Source of the DNA: Candidatus Omnitrophota bacterium
Lineage (GTDB): Bacteria; Omnitrophota; Gorgyraeia; 2-01-FULL-45-10; JAHFGN01
NCBI GenBank assembly: GCA_023247415.1
Contig: JAHFGN010000006.1
Span: 1-41,065 of the forward strand
Direction: 5' to 3'
DNA: 41,065 nucleotides
Within the stretch, counting starts at the first letter, position 1, and the number at the start of each line of letters is the position of its first letter. Both the position numbers and the translations under genes were made by a program. This document shows positions 1-7,726 of this stretch, one piece after another. Under the pieces are notes generated by a model. The model did not search any database. It was not told the DNA's origin and saw only the letters and a program-made list of their open reading frames with translations.

Positions 1-53
1 ATGAAAGTCGCCTTATCGGCAAAAATATTCGTTCCATTTGTATGTCCATTCAT
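1..53 (-). CDS. 5' end of an unidentified gene leaving the left edge
   Basis: An ATG at 53-51 is preceded by a good Shine-Dalgarno (AAGGAG) 7 nt upstream and lies behind a strong promoter. The visible peptide begins MNGHTNGTNIFADKATF and runs off the window. Seventeen residues are too few to assign a family. A second ATG at 49-47 is in another frame with poorer spacing. The palindromic operator upstream suggests a tightly repressed or autoregulated gene, which is inference. Confidence 0.55.
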   Translation of the reverse strand, partial: MNGHTNGTNIFADKATF

Positions 54-72
54 AATGTTCACTCCTTCTTAA

Positions 73-120
73 TGTTCAGTGATTACTGAACAATATACAC
101 TTACTGAACATTAAAGTCAA
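73..120 (-). promoter_or_regulatory. Sigma70-type promoter with triple half-site operator
   Basis: On the minus strand a TTGACT box (120-115) and a TATATT box (97-92) are separated by exactly 17 bp. The half-site TGTTCAGT occurs inside the spacer (110-103), again overlapping the -10 box (92-85), and a third time inverted (73-80). The last two form a perfect palindrome with an 8-bp arm and a 4-bp centre. This layout is what a dimeric repressor such as a TetR or GntR-type protein would bind to block RNA polymerase. The regulator is not visible in the window. Confidence 0.75.
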
Positions 121-197
121 ACTATTTCTCTAAGCAGGAAACTGCTGACGATAAATGATTGTTCTATGAAATAAAACAGGGCATGTTCCGGGCATAT

Positions 198-930
198 TCC
201 GGGGACACATCACTTAATTCTTCTTTCTGCCCGGCTTTTTGGGTTTTAAAATTCTACCTGTTATCCTTTCCAGTTCCTTTATAAAACCTTCTTGTCCTAA
301 CGGTCTGCCTGTGCGCCCATGTTTTCTAAAACGCTTTTTATCTTGTTCGCTATCATCATCTGCCAAGAATGATCTCCAATCTTTTATCTCTTCAATAAGA
401 AAGCTACCGGATAACAAGGGATCTCTTTTTTTATATACATGCGCCTTTGCACTCGAAAATTCATAATCTTCGGCCCTTTTTACAAGCCCTGCCCTTACCG
501 GATTACGCTCTACATAACGAATGGCGGCATAAAGATATTTCTCATCTAAGGGAAAAGAGCTAAACCTTCCCTGCCAGAGATATCCCCTCCAGTTTTCCCT
601 GAAATTTATCATACGTGTATAATACTTATGTGTGTCGCCTATCCCTTTCGCTAAACTGCTTTCTTTTTCAGGAACGGCAATGAGATGAACATGGTTGTCC
701 ATCAGGCAATATGCCCAGAAACTTAACCCGGCTTCCTGGGCATGCTTATGCAGCAAATCAAGATAAAACGATTTGTCTTTGTCGCTGAAGAACACCTTTT
801 GAGATCTATTACCACGTTGGGTAATATGATGGGGTATATTTGGTATGACAATCCGGGCCATCCTTGCCATAGGGCAAATTATAGTGGGAAAGAATGATTA
901 TGTCAATGAATTAAGTGATGTGTCCCCGGA
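198..930. mobile_element. RAYT-type element bounded by 23-bp inverted repeats
   Basis: Positions 198-220 and 908-930 are perfect 23-bp inverted repeats with the core GGGGACACATCAC. They enclose a single Y1 transposase gene whose stop codon lies inside the left repeat. Outside the right repeat, further GGATTCCC and GTGTCCCCGAATTCCCC motifs continue to about 962. The arrangement fits a REP-associated tyrosine transposase (RAYT) with its flanking REP palindromes. No target-site duplication is evident, as expected for Y1 enzymes. Confidence 0.75.
214..870 (-). CDS. REP-associated tyrosine transposase (Y1/IS200-like)
   Basis: This 218-aa protein belongs to the Y1_Tnp superfamily of single-strand DNA transposases, and within it to the RAYT group linked to dispersed REP palindromes. 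The N-terminal block PHHITQRGNRSQ and the metal-binding HUH motif in DNHVHLIAVP (about residues 58-67) are intact. The block RYVERNPVRAGLV (about 118-130) is typical of RAYTs; the catalytic tyrosine is probably in YLYAAIRY just before it. The C-terminus is basic (GRTGRPLG, KPKKPGRKKN). The length is normal and there is no frameshift, so the enzyme is probably functional and could act on the GGGAC-bounded palindromes elsewhere in the window. That link is inference. Confidence 0.9.
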   Translation of the reverse strand: MARMARIVIPNIPHHITQRGNRSQKVFFSDKDKSFYLDLLHKHAQEAGLSFWAYCLMDNHVHLIAVPEKESSLAKGIGDTHKYYTRMINFRENWRGYLWQGRFSSFPLDEKYLYAAIRYVERNPVRAGLVKRAEDYEFSSAKAHVYKKRDPLLSGSFLIEEIKDWRSFLADDDSEQDKKRFRKHGRTGRPLGQEGFIKELERITGRILKPKKPGRKKN

Positions 931-973
931 TTCCCGGATTCCCCCGTGTCCCCGAATTCCCCGTTTAAAAGGG

Positions 974-1037
974 TTGAAGCGATTAATACCGTTAATCGCT
1001 TCAATATTTGATACAATTATGACACCAATCGCTTCAA
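974..1037. repeat. Perfect 13-bp palindrome plus a third half-site in a 220-bp intergenic gap
   Basis: The gap 871-1090 holds no gene. TTGAAGCGATTAA (974-986) is followed by a 5-nt centre and its exact complement (992-1004). The partial arm AATCGCTTCAA recurs at 1027-1037. On the minus strand the palindrome is not followed by a T-run, so it is a poor intrinsic terminator for the cupin gene. It could be an operator or a REP-like element. I see nothing else in this gap apart from the RAYT flank. Confidence 0.6.
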
Positions 1038-1090
1038 ATGCAAATATAAGCCGCTATTAAGATATGAGCAAGCCGCCGTTTAAACGTCGA

Positions 1091-1420
1091 CTACTTGCTC
1101 TTTATCATAACCAATAACATCTTAAAGCGCTTTATTGCCTTTAACGCATGCGGCTTGTTCGCGGGCATGATGATCATTTCACCCTTCCCTACCCTGTTAG
1201 GTCTTTCAGAAATAACGATCTCCGCGGCTCCGTCAACAATGTAAACCAGGGTGTCAAAAGGCGCGATATGCTCGCTTAAACCCTGTCCTTTATCAAACGC
1301 GAATAAGGTAACTGTTCCTGTCTCTTTTTTGATAATCTCCCTGCTCACAATCGCATCATTCTGATAGTCGAGCAATTCTGATAAATCGAACGCCTTTCCC
1401 GTTAGATCTTTGACGTGCAT
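1091..1420 (-). CDS. Small single-domain cupin protein
   Basis: A 109-aa conserved beta-barrel cupin. Motif 1 is recognisable around GQGLSEHIAPFDTLVYIVDG (residues about 46-65) with one histidine of the usual pair, and motif 2 as GEMIIMPANKPHAL with the terminal histidine. The metal site is therefore probably incomplete or altered. The start ATG has an AGGAAG Shine-Dalgarno and follows the stop of the upstream flavoprotein by 10 nt, so it is the last gene of the long operon. Stand-alone cupins of this size often act as small-molecule binding or detoxification proteins; the substrate is unknown. Confidence 0.8.
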   Translation of the reverse strand: MHVKDLTGKAFDLSELLDYQNDAIVSREIIKKETGTVTLFAFDKGQGLSEHIAPFDTLVYIVDGAAEIVISERPNRVGKGEMIIMPANKPHALKAIKRFKMLLVMIKSK

Positions 1421-1430
1421 CCGAAACTTC

Positions 1431-2693
1431 CTATTTTACGGATTCCGCGGCCTTCTCGCCCGCGAGCCAGCCGGTTGAAAACGCCTGCTGGAGGTTGTAT
1501 CCACCGCTCGGCGCCCGGCCTTCTATCACCTCACCCGCGAAATACAGGCCCGGGGCTATCCGCGACTCCATGGTCCGCGGGTTTATTTCATTTTTAGAAA
1601 CGCCTCCGCCGGTTACCATCGCCTCCTCTATCGGAAGACTCCCTGTAATAGTCAAGGAGAAGGCCTTGAGCGCGTCTATAATGGCGCGGCGCTCTTCTTT
1701 AGTCATCTGGTTTGCGCGTTTCTCCTGGGATATATTTAATAATGCCAAAAAAACGGCAATCATCCTTTTTGGCAGAAGATTTCGCATGAGGCTCCCGATC
1801 CGGGCATCCCCCTCTGCGGCGAATTCCTTCACCAGCCTGCTTTCAAGTTGTTCTTTTTTTAGGCCAGGCTTGAGGTCTATCGTCATCCGAATCTCTTTAT
1901 ATTTATCGAGGGCTGACACTGCATCGCCGCTTGCATCCAATACGAGAGGGCCTGATACGCCGAAATGGGTGAACATCAATTCGCCGATTTCAGAGACAAC
2001 TCTTTTATCGCCATAGTGGAATGTCAGCCGGATACTCTCTAGGCCGACCCCCTGCAGTTCCTTGACCCAGCGTTCCTTTGCCTTCAACGGGACAAGGGCA
2101 GGTTTTAGGGGAGCTATCATATGGCCCATCCGTTCCGCCAGGCTAAACCCATCTCCCGTGGAACCAGTCGCCTTAAAAGACGCGCCGCCGGAAGCGATTA
2201 TCACCTTCTTTGCCGTGATAGAAACGCCATCTTTCAGGATGAGGGTGAAGCCGCCGGCCTTACGCTTTATATCAAGAAGCCGCGCGCCATACATAACATC
2301 TACGCCGGACTCTTTAAGACACTTTTCCAGGACGAGCGTAACTGAACGCGCCTTATCGGTAACAGGAAATACCCTGCCCTGTCTTTCGACCTTCAACTCC
2401 AGGCCCCCGGCCCTGAAGAACTCCATCAGGTCCTCGTTGGAGAACGAAAAGAACGCCGATCTGAAAAATTCCCCTTCGCGGCGGCCGAATTTCTTTATAA
2501 AGACATCCATGGAGGCTGTGTTCGTAAGATTGCACCGACCGCGGCCGGTTATCAGTATCTTGCTGCCTAGAAAAAAATTCTTTTCTATCAGCGCCGCGCT
2601 CCTGCCAAGCTGTCCTGCCCTGATGGCTGCCATAGACCCCGCCGGACCGCCTCCTATTACAGCTATATCGCAGGTCTTCGCGCTATTCGCCAT
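1431..2693 (-). CDS. BaiN/HI0933-family FAD-dependent oxidoreductase (copy 1)
   Basis: A 420-aa flavoprotein of the HI0933/YhiN/BaiN family (NAD(P)/FAD-dependent oxidoreductase, also called aminoacetone-oxidase-like). The Rossmann motif IAVIGGGPAGSMAA is at about residues 9-22, followed by the family signature KILITGRGRCNLTN. The C-terminal FAD signature is GLYFAGEVIEGRAPSGGYNLQQA. The open frame extends to 2972, but that extension is an arginine-rich shadow of the upstream gene; the ATG at 2693 fits the family length. It starts 2 nt after the stop of the HD-GYP gene. BaiN of gut clostridia reduces bile-acid intermediates, but the physiological substrate of most family members is unknown. A diverged paralog lies at 6017-7288. 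Confidence 0.88.
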   Translation of the reverse strand: MANSAKTCDIAVIGGGPAGSMAAIRAGQLGRSAALIEKNFFLGSKILITGRGRCNLTNTASMDVFIKKFGRREGEFFRSAFFSFSNEDLMEFFRAGGLELKVERQGRVFPVTDKARSVTLVLEKCLKESGVDVMYGARLLDIKRKAGGFTLILKDGVSITAKKVIIASGGASFKATGSTGDGFSLAERMGHMIAPLKPALVPLKAKERWVKELQGVGLESIRLTFHYGDKRVVSEIGELMFTHFGVSGPLVLDASGDAVSALDKYKEIRMTIDLKPGLKKEQLESRLVKEFAAEGDARIGSLMRNLLPKRMIAVFLALLNISQEKRANQMTKEERRAIIDALKAFSLTITGSLPIEEAMVTGGGVSKNEINPRTMESRIAPGLYFAGEVIEGRAPSGGYNLQQAFSTGWLAGEKAAESVK

Positions 2694-2695
2694 TA

Positions 2696-4840
2696 TCAGG
2701 TAAACTGAAAGTGTTTCTTGTTGAAGAGGTCTAAGCAGGCATCGACTACTCTGGGATGATATGCGGCGCCTCTTTTTTTGGAGATCTCCTCCAGCGCGCT
2801 CTCCAGGCCCAGCGCCGGGCGGTAAGGCCTGTGGGATGTCATCGCCTCGACTACGTCGGCCACAGAGAGGATCTCGGCCTCCAGGAGGAGCTTTTTGCCT
2901 GATACAGCGCCGGGATACCCGGAGCCGTCTGTCCGTTCGTGGTGCTGAAGCACCATCTGGGCGATCGGCCACGGGAAGTCTATTGTCTTCAGTATATCAT
3001 AGCCCATCTGCGAGTGGGACCTGACCATGCTCAACTCGATATCGTTCAGCCGGCCGGGCTTGCTCAAGATCTCGCTCGGTATCGTAATCTTGCCGATGTC
3101 ATGGATGACCGACGCCATATGAATCCCTTTAACCCGTTCCTCCGAAAGCCCCATATCCCTGGCGATGGCGCAGGCGAGTTCCGCGACCCTGCGCTGATGG
3201 CCCGCGGTATACTGATCTTTGCTCTCGACTATTTTCGCGATGACATAGATTATATCTTCCAATATCTTCTCCAGTTTCCTGTAGCTTTCCTTAAGCTGGC
3301 TTTCGGCGCGCTTGCGCTCCGTGATGTCCCTGATTATCGCCATGCTCGCGGGATGGCCCTCATACTCGATGCGGGAGGCATTCACCTCAATCGGTATGGT
3401 CTTTCCGTCGCTTGAATATATCTCCAGCTCATATCGGTTGGCGGCCTCTTCCTTAGAGATTCTCTTATGGTATATCTCAAGGGCATATTGTCTAAAGCCG
3501 GGGGAGATGATCTCAAGAAACGATCTGCCTACGATATTCTCTTTTTTTAGGCCGATAGATTCCGCCATCTTAGAATTGGCGAATTTCACAATTTCATCCT
3601 GAACGATGATAATGGCGTCGTTTCCCTGTTCGACCAGCGTGGAATATTTCTCCTCGCTCTCGCGCAGCGTCTCTTCCACATGCCTGCGCTCGGCGATCTC
3701 CTGTTTAAGCTGCCGAACTGCCAGGGCCAGGTCCGCGGTCCGCCCCCGAACGCGCAGCTCCAGCTCGTGATGCGCCCTGCGCAGCTCATCTTCCGCCTTT
3801 ATGACTTCGGTGATATCCGCGGCTATGCATACCGTGCCGGTTATCTTAGCCCCTTCTCCCCATAAAACAGAACTTGAAAAGATAACCGGTATGCGGGAGC
3901 CGTCTTTCGCTATCAAGGCGATGTTGCGGTTTCTTGTCTCTTCTCCCTTTGCTATCTTATCTGACAGCCCGGAAAGCGCGAACTCTTCCCCAAAGAGTTT
4001 CTCGAGAGACCCGCCAAGCAGCTCTCGCCCTTTATATTTTAATAACTCCAGAACCGCCTTATTTACGGTAACAATGATTCCGTTTTGGTCCAGCAGCATC
4101 AGGGCATCCGTCATGGTCGAGATGATGTCGTCCGCCGCGGCGGCCGGCGTTATTGTCAGGAATTTATACTTGGCTATCGCGTACGCTGTCCCGGACGCCC
4201 AGACCAGCGCAAGGGCAGGCGCTATGTCAGGCACCTGATAGATACCCATCCTTGGAAACACCACATCGGTCAATGAACCGAAGATAAAGGCGACGAGCGT
4301 GCTTATAATAACTATCTCCGCCTCCGTCTTCTTGACCGGGCTGCGCGTCTTCTTCCTAAAATCTACGAGAAGATAAAGCACCGCGCCTACGGCGAGGGTG
4401 TAATATAGGTAATAGAGATACGGCCAGACTGATCTTGACCAGACTCCGGCCCAGCCATAATATTGTTTGACATAACCCACAATTAAAAAATTTGTCCATT
4501 GCTTATAGATTAATACGGACGGCAGGATGAATAGAATCGGCAGAAACGCCTTATTTTTTGTTATCTTCTCCCTGCCCGTAAAGATAATGGCGAACCATAA
4601 AAGGAAGCCGGGAAAACCGACCCAGCCAAACGCGCCGATATCCTCAAATATCCCGGCCGTCTGGATTGTGGTGTAGGGATTATGTATAAAGATCATCCCG
4701 AAACTCCACAAGCTGAAGGCCGCAAACAAGATGGAGCATGACCTGTTGAGCGGCGATTTTGGGTTCCTGGCCAGTGTGTAGATTACAAGATATATGTAGA
4801 CAAGGAAACTGAAGAAATGTACGAATGGGAAAATGCTCAT
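2696..4840 (-). CDS. Membrane 7TM-PAS-PAS-HD-GYP signalling protein (probable c-di-GMP phosphodiesterase)
   Basis: A 714-aa inner-membrane protein. Residues 1-230 hold about seven hydrophobic helices resembling the 7TM sensor module of some histidine kinases. PAS domain 1 spans about 235-350, a coiled coil (ELRRAHHELELRVRGRTAD) about 350-400 and PAS domain 2 about 395-515. A C-terminal HD-GYP domain follows from about 525. Its key motifs are HDIGK near residue 590, then HHERTDGSGYPG, so the metal-binding HD and GYP residues are present. HD-GYP proteins hydrolyse cyclic di-GMP. A kinase domain is absent, so the sensor part has been joined to a phosphodiesterase output. The start has AAGGTG 6 nt upstream and lies 2 nt after the PfpI stop. 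Confidence 0.9.
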   Translation of the reverse strand: MSIFPFVHFFSFLVYIYLVIYTLARNPKSPLNRSCSILFAAFSLWSFGMIFIHNPYTTIQTAGIFEDIGAFGWVGFPGFLLWFAIIFTGREKITKNKAFLPILFILPSVLIYKQWTNFLIVGYVKQYYGWAGVWSRSVWPYLYYLYYTLAVGAVLYLLVDFRKKTRSPVKKTEAEIVIISTLVAFIFGSLTDVVFPRMGIYQVPDIAPALALVWASGTAYAIAKYKFLTITPAAAADDIISTMTDALMLLDQNGIIVTVNKAVLELLKYKGRELLGGSLEKLFGEEFALSGLSDKIAKGEETRNRNIALIAKDGSRIPVIFSSSVLWGEGAKITGTVCIAADITEVIKAEDELRRAHHELELRVRGRTADLALAVRQLKQEIAERRHVEETLRESEEKYSTLVEQGNDAIIIVQDEIVKFANSKMAESIGLKKENIVGRSFLEIISPGFRQYALEIYHKRISKEEAANRYELEIYSSDGKTIPIEVNASRIEYEGHPASMAIIRDITERKRAESQLKESYRKLEKILEDIIYVIAKIVESKDQYTAGHQRRVAELACAIARDMGLSEERVKGIHMASVIHDIGKITIPSEILSKPGRLNDIELSMVRSHSQMGYDILKTIDFPWPIAQMVLQHHERTDGSGYPGAVSGKKLLLEAEILSVADVVEAMTSHRPYRPALGLESALEEISKKRGAAYHPRVVDACLDLFNKKHFQFT

Positions 4841-4842
4841 AT

Positions 4843-5370
4843 CTACACCTTCGGACGCAAGGGATTCGATTTTAAAAATTTTATCGACTCATGCATAAAG
4901 GCCGGCAGGTCATATGGGTTTCGCGAGGTGATCAGATTGCCGTCAACGACCACCTCTTTATCTAAAAATGTCGCGCCGGCGTTTATAATGTCATCCTTTA
5001 TAGCCGAGAACGACGCGGCCTTCCTGCCTTTCAATATCCCCGCTGACACCAGGACCCAGCCGGCATGGCATATGGCCGCGACGAGTCTCTTTTTATCGAA
5101 CATCGCCCTGACGAATTCATTGACTTCGTCATACCTTCGCAGCATATCCGGCGCGTATCCTCCGGGGATCACAACGCCATCAAAGTCGTCTAAGCTCGCG
5201 TTTCTTATAGAGAGTTCCTCAAGGGCGGGGTAGCCCTCTTTCGACATGTATTCCTTCTTCCTGCCTGTTCCGACAAGAACGGTCCCTATCCCTTCCTCCC
5301 GGAAACGAAGATAAGGATACCATACCTCCAGCACCTGATACTGGTCCTCAACCAGGATCGCGACCTTCAT
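4843..5370 (-). CDS. DJ-1/PfpI family protein
   Basis: A 175-aa protein of the DJ-1/ThiJ/PfpI superfamily (class I glutamine amidotransferase fold). The nucleophile elbow is AICHAGWVL with the reactive cysteine at about residue 100. The strand DGVVIPGGYAPDMLR is also typical, as is TSRNPYDLPAF near the C-terminus. Family members act as proteases, deglycases or chaperones against reactive carbonyls; which applies is unknown. Its ATG overlaps the azoreductase stop as ATGA, so the two are translationally coupled. The context of flavoproteins and azoreductase suggests a redox or electrophile-stress role. Confidence 0.88.
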   Translation of the reverse strand: MKVAILVEDQYQVLEVWYPYLRFREEGIGTVLVGTGRKKEYMSKEGYPALEELSIRNASLDDFDGVVIPGGYAPDMLRRYDEVNEFVRAMFDKKRLVAAICHAGWVLVSAGILKGRKAASFSAIKDDIINAGATFLDKEVVVDGNLITSRNPYDLPAFMHESIKFLKSNPLRPKV

Positions 5371-6002
5371 AGCGCCCCCGCCAGTTTAACTGCTTCCGCC
5401 TTCGCCTTCTCGAGCCCTTTTGCTTCAAGCTCCGGGCCCATATTCATAGGCTGGGCATTCACAAATGTTATATCGGTTATCCCGACAAAACCGAAGATGG
5501 CCCGCAGATACGGCTCCTGGTAATCGAACTTATGGAACGGGCTCGCTTCGCTGTAGTCTCCGCCTCGGCTGGTTATAATGACCATCTTCCTATTCTTCAC
5601 CAGGCCCTCGACGCCGCCTGCCGTATATTGGAATAGATACTTCGGCTGGATGATTATGTCTATATACTGCTTCAAAAGATAGGGTATGTTAAAATTCCAC
5701 ATGGGCGCGCTGATCAAATATCCGTCGGCGGAAAGGAATCGCTTGATGTGGTCTTCGATCGGCTTCCATGCCTTCTTCAGGTCCTTCGCTAAATCTTTTC
5801 CGCCTAACAGGACATATTTACCGGAAACCATGGCCGCTGTCAGGGCCGGCAGGTTCGCCGAATACAGGTTTAGCTCGTCTATTTGACAATCGGGATGCGC
5901 CTTTTTGAAATTGTCCAAAAATACCTTTGAGACTTTAAGCGTGCTCGATTCCTCTCCCCTAGGCGTAGCTATAATATGCAATAATTGTTTCATGTTTGTC
6001 AT
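5367..6002 (-). CDS. azoR: FMN-dependent NADH:quinone/azo reductase
   Basis: A 211-aa flavodoxin-like (Flavodoxin_2) protein similar to AzoR/AcpD. The N-terminal FMN-phosphate loop is IIATPRGEESSTLKVS, followed by SAPMWNFNIPYLLKQYID, and RGGDYSE lies near the isoalloxazine site. AzoR enzymes reduce quinones and azo compounds by two electrons using NADH. An open frame reaches upstream to 6113, but it reads through a palindromic repeat; the ATG at 6002 has GGAG 5-6 nt upstream and gives the usual family length. It lies 14 nt downstream of the BaiN2 stop. Confidence 0.88.
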   Translation of the reverse strand: MTNMKQLLHIIATPRGEESSTLKVSKVFLDNFKKAHPDCQIDELNLYSANLPALTAAMVSGKYVLLGGKDLAKDLKKAWKPIEDHIKRFLSADGYLISAPMWNFNIPYLLKQYIDIIIQPKYLFQYTAGGVEGLVKNRKMVIITSRGGDYSEASPFHKFDYQEPYLRAIFGFVGITDITFVNAQPMNMGPELEAKGLEKAKAEAVKLAGAL

Positions 6003-6013
6003 GTGATCTCCAT

Positions 6014-6082
6014 TTATTAGGGACAGCCCCCTTCCGCCTTCGCCAAGGCTTCGGCGGACAGGTCGGGGACAGTCCCTAATAA
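6014..6082. repeat. GGGAC-bounded palindrome (REPIN-like) at the 3' end of the second BaiN gene
   Basis: TTATTAGGGAC (6014-6024) and its exact complement (6072-6082) form the outer arms. TCCGCC (6033-6038) and GGCGGA (6053-6058) form the inner arms of a 69-bp palindromic element. It encodes the last residues and the stop codon of the BaiN2 gene and carries the azoreductase leader. The GGGACA ends resemble the other small elements in this window. Confidence 0.75.
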
Positions 6083-7288
6083 CCCCGCCGCCATGCCTGA
6101 TGCCCAGGCCCACGCGAGATTGTAGCCGCCCCGTTTACCATCCACGTCCAGGACTTCACCCGCGAAGTAGAGGCCCTTCTTCAATTTTGACTCCAAGGTA
6201 TCCTCGTTTACATCTTTTATATCGACGCCGCCTGCGGTAAACTCCGCCTCGTTCCATCCCCTCGTGGCAGATACCTGAAAACGCCTGCCCTTCAGCTCTC
6301 GGGCTATTTTTGCAGGATCGCCTCCGGCCAATATATTTCCGAATGCCGCCCCGAATTTATCGGGCAGTAGACCAGAGAGCATATCAACGATGGGGATGCC
6401 GCGTTTTAGCCTTCGCCTCAATTCGTCTTTCAACTCTCCCAGTCCCATAAAAGGGACCAGATCGCAGACTACGCAGACATCCCTTTTCCCGTCCCTGTTT
6501 ATCGCTATTGAGATCTCTTCGCTTATGTCAAGGACCGCCGTCCCTGATAATCCGTATTTTGTGAATAGAAGCTCGCCCTGCGCCTCACTCACTACCCGGC
6601 CGTCTATGACAGCCTTGACGCCCGCCCGTATCCTCTGCCCCTGAAGAAGGTGGCAGAGCCTCTTCTTTACCATCAGTGGGACAGCGCTGGGCGCGGGTTC
6701 TATTATACTATGGCCGAACGGTTTCGCCAAGTTATAGGAACTGCCGTCTGAACCCGATGCCGGAAGAGTCTTTCCGCCGCTGGCCAGTATGACGCTGCCG
6801 CATTCTACAACCCTGTTTCCTCTAGACCTGATTATGAAGTGATTTTGCCGACAGGATATATCCATGACATCAAAATTCAGCTCAACAGGTATCGAAAGCC
6901 TCGCGAGTTCTATCTCCAGGACCTTTAGGACCGACGATGCCTGATTCGTTATGGGAAATACGCGGCCGTCTTCATCATACAGCTTGAGTCCGAGCTCTTC
7001 AAAAAAATTATTGATCTTTTCCCCGCCGAATCTCTTAAACACGGCTGCCGCAATGGCCCTCGCGCTTTCGTTGTAGAATGAACTATCGATGGCGCGATTG
7101 GACAAGTTGCACCTTCCGCCGCCGGTCGCAAGCAGCTTCTTCCCGAGCCGCGGCATCTTTTCGCAGATCAAGATGTCAGCGCCGTTTCGCTTCGCGCTGA
7201 TGGCCGCGGCTATGCCGGCAGGCCCTCCCCCGACTATTGCCGCCGCGCATGAACGGGACACTCTGTGTCCAGATTGTTCACTAATCAT
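6017..7288 (-). CDS. BaiN/HI0933-family FAD-dependent oxidoreductase (copy 2)
   Basis: About 423 aa, the same family as the 1431-2693 gene but strongly diverged. It has AAAIVGGGPAGIAAAISA near residue 15, KKLLATGGGRCNLSN about 30 residues later, and the C-terminal signature GLYFAGEVLDVDGKRGGYNL. The last 18 or so residues (from VPDLSAEALAKAEGG) are not family-like; they are the translation of the palindrome at 6014-6082. The first 14 residues likewise come from an inverted repeat at 7254-7302, and no Shine-Dalgarno precedes the ATG at 7288, so the true start is uncertain. The gene lies 17 nt after a small ferritin-like gene. Confidence 0.87.
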   Translation of the reverse strand: MISEQSGHRVSRSCAAAIVGGGPAGIAAAISAKRNGADILICEKMPRLGKKLLATGGGRCNLSNRAIDSSFYNESARAIAAAVFKRFGGEKINNFFEELGLKLYDEDGRVFPITNQASSVLKVLEIELARLSIPVELNFDVMDISCRQNHFIIRSRGNRVVECGSVILASGGKTLPASGSDGSSYNLAKPFGHSIIEPAPSAVPLMVKKRLCHLLQGQRIRAGVKAVIDGRVVSEAQGELLFTKYGLSGTAVLDISEEISIAINRDGKRDVCVVCDLVPFMGLGELKDELRRRLKRGIPIVDMLSGLLPDKFGAAFGNILAGGDPAKIARELKGRRFQVSATRGWNEAEFTAGGVDIKDVNEDTLESKLKKGLYFAGEVLDVDGKRGGYNLAWAWASGMAAGLLGTVPDLSAEALAKAEGGCP

Positions 7289-7302
7289 GACAGGGTGTCC
7301 CG
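7254..7302. repeat. GGGACA-type inverted repeat at the start of the second BaiN gene
   Basis: CGGGACACTCTGT (7254-7266) is complementary at 12 of 13 positions to 7290-7302, with a 23-bp centre that contains the putative BaiN2 start codon. The arms have the GGGACA core seen in other elements of this window. In mRNA the hairpin would sequester the start region. Confidence 0.65.
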
Positions 7303-7305
7303 ATG

Positions 7306-7494
7306 CTAGACAAGCGAGATGAGCCGTTCGGCCATATTGATGTGCCTGGCCTCGTCGTCCTCGATAGCCTTTATGGCCGTTAACAATGGTTTATCGCTTA
7401 TAATTTTCTTATACTGCGAATAACTGTTCTTCATCTGATTTTCAAGCCACAGGATCCTCTTGAATGCCTCTACAAATTCCGCTTTAGAATTCAT
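7306..7494 (-). CDS. Short two-helix ferritin-like protein (62 aa)
   Basis: A 62-aa, almost entirely helical protein. Helix 1 contains LWLENQMKNSYSQY and helix 2 contains IEDDEARHINMAERLISLV. The ExxH pattern (E-A-R-H) with a preceding acidic run resembles one half of a ferritin or rubrerythrin four-helix bundle, so it may dimerise to build a di-iron site. This function is inference; I do not recognise a named family. The C-terminal RHxxxxERLIS block is shared with the 80-aa product of 7484-7726, so the two are paralogs. The reading frames overlap by 11 nt. Confidence 0.7.
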   Translation of the reverse strand: MNSKAEFVEAFKRILWLENQMKNSYSQYKKIISDKPLLTAIKAIEDDEARHINMAERLISLV

Positions 7495-7726
7495 CCCTGT
7501 TCGCCTCCTTTACTGCGGAGATCAGCCGCTCTACTGTCTTGGCGTGCCTTGTGGTATCATCCAGAAGGACCTTCAATACCTCGATGACCTTTTTCTTCTG
7601 GTCATCATCCAAGGCGGCGCTTTGAGCAATATCTTTTAAGAAACTCTTGCCGAAAGTTGCGACAAATTCATCCTCATTCGCCAGCGACTTCTCCAGCATG
7701 TCTATCAGATTCGCTTTTGTAATCAT
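7484..7726 (-). CDS. Short helical ferritin-like protein (80 aa)
   Basis: An 80-aa helical protein with the C-terminal block DDTTRHAKTVERLISAV, matching the 62-aa downstream protein. Here the residue three before the histidine is threonine rather than glutamate, so a metal ligand appears to be lost relative to its paralog. The start has a strong GGAGG Shine-Dalgarno 5 nt upstream, which decides the ATG at 7726 even though it lies 53 nt inside the hexokinase gene. It is probably a partner subunit of the next gene; the role is unknown. Confidence 0.75.
   Translation of the reverse strand: MITKANLIDMLEKSLANEDEFVATFGKSFLKDIAQSAALDDDQKKKVIEVLKVLLDDTTRHAKTVERLISAVKEANRDEF

Noticed and set aside
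2694-2972. N-terminal extension of the first BaiN gene
   Set aside because: It is arginine-rich, overlaps the HD-GYP gene fully and lies before the Rossmann motif that normally starts the family.
6003-6113. N-terminal extension of the azoreductase
   Set aside because: It translates a palindromic repeat; an ATG with a good ribosome-binding site at 6002 gives the family length.
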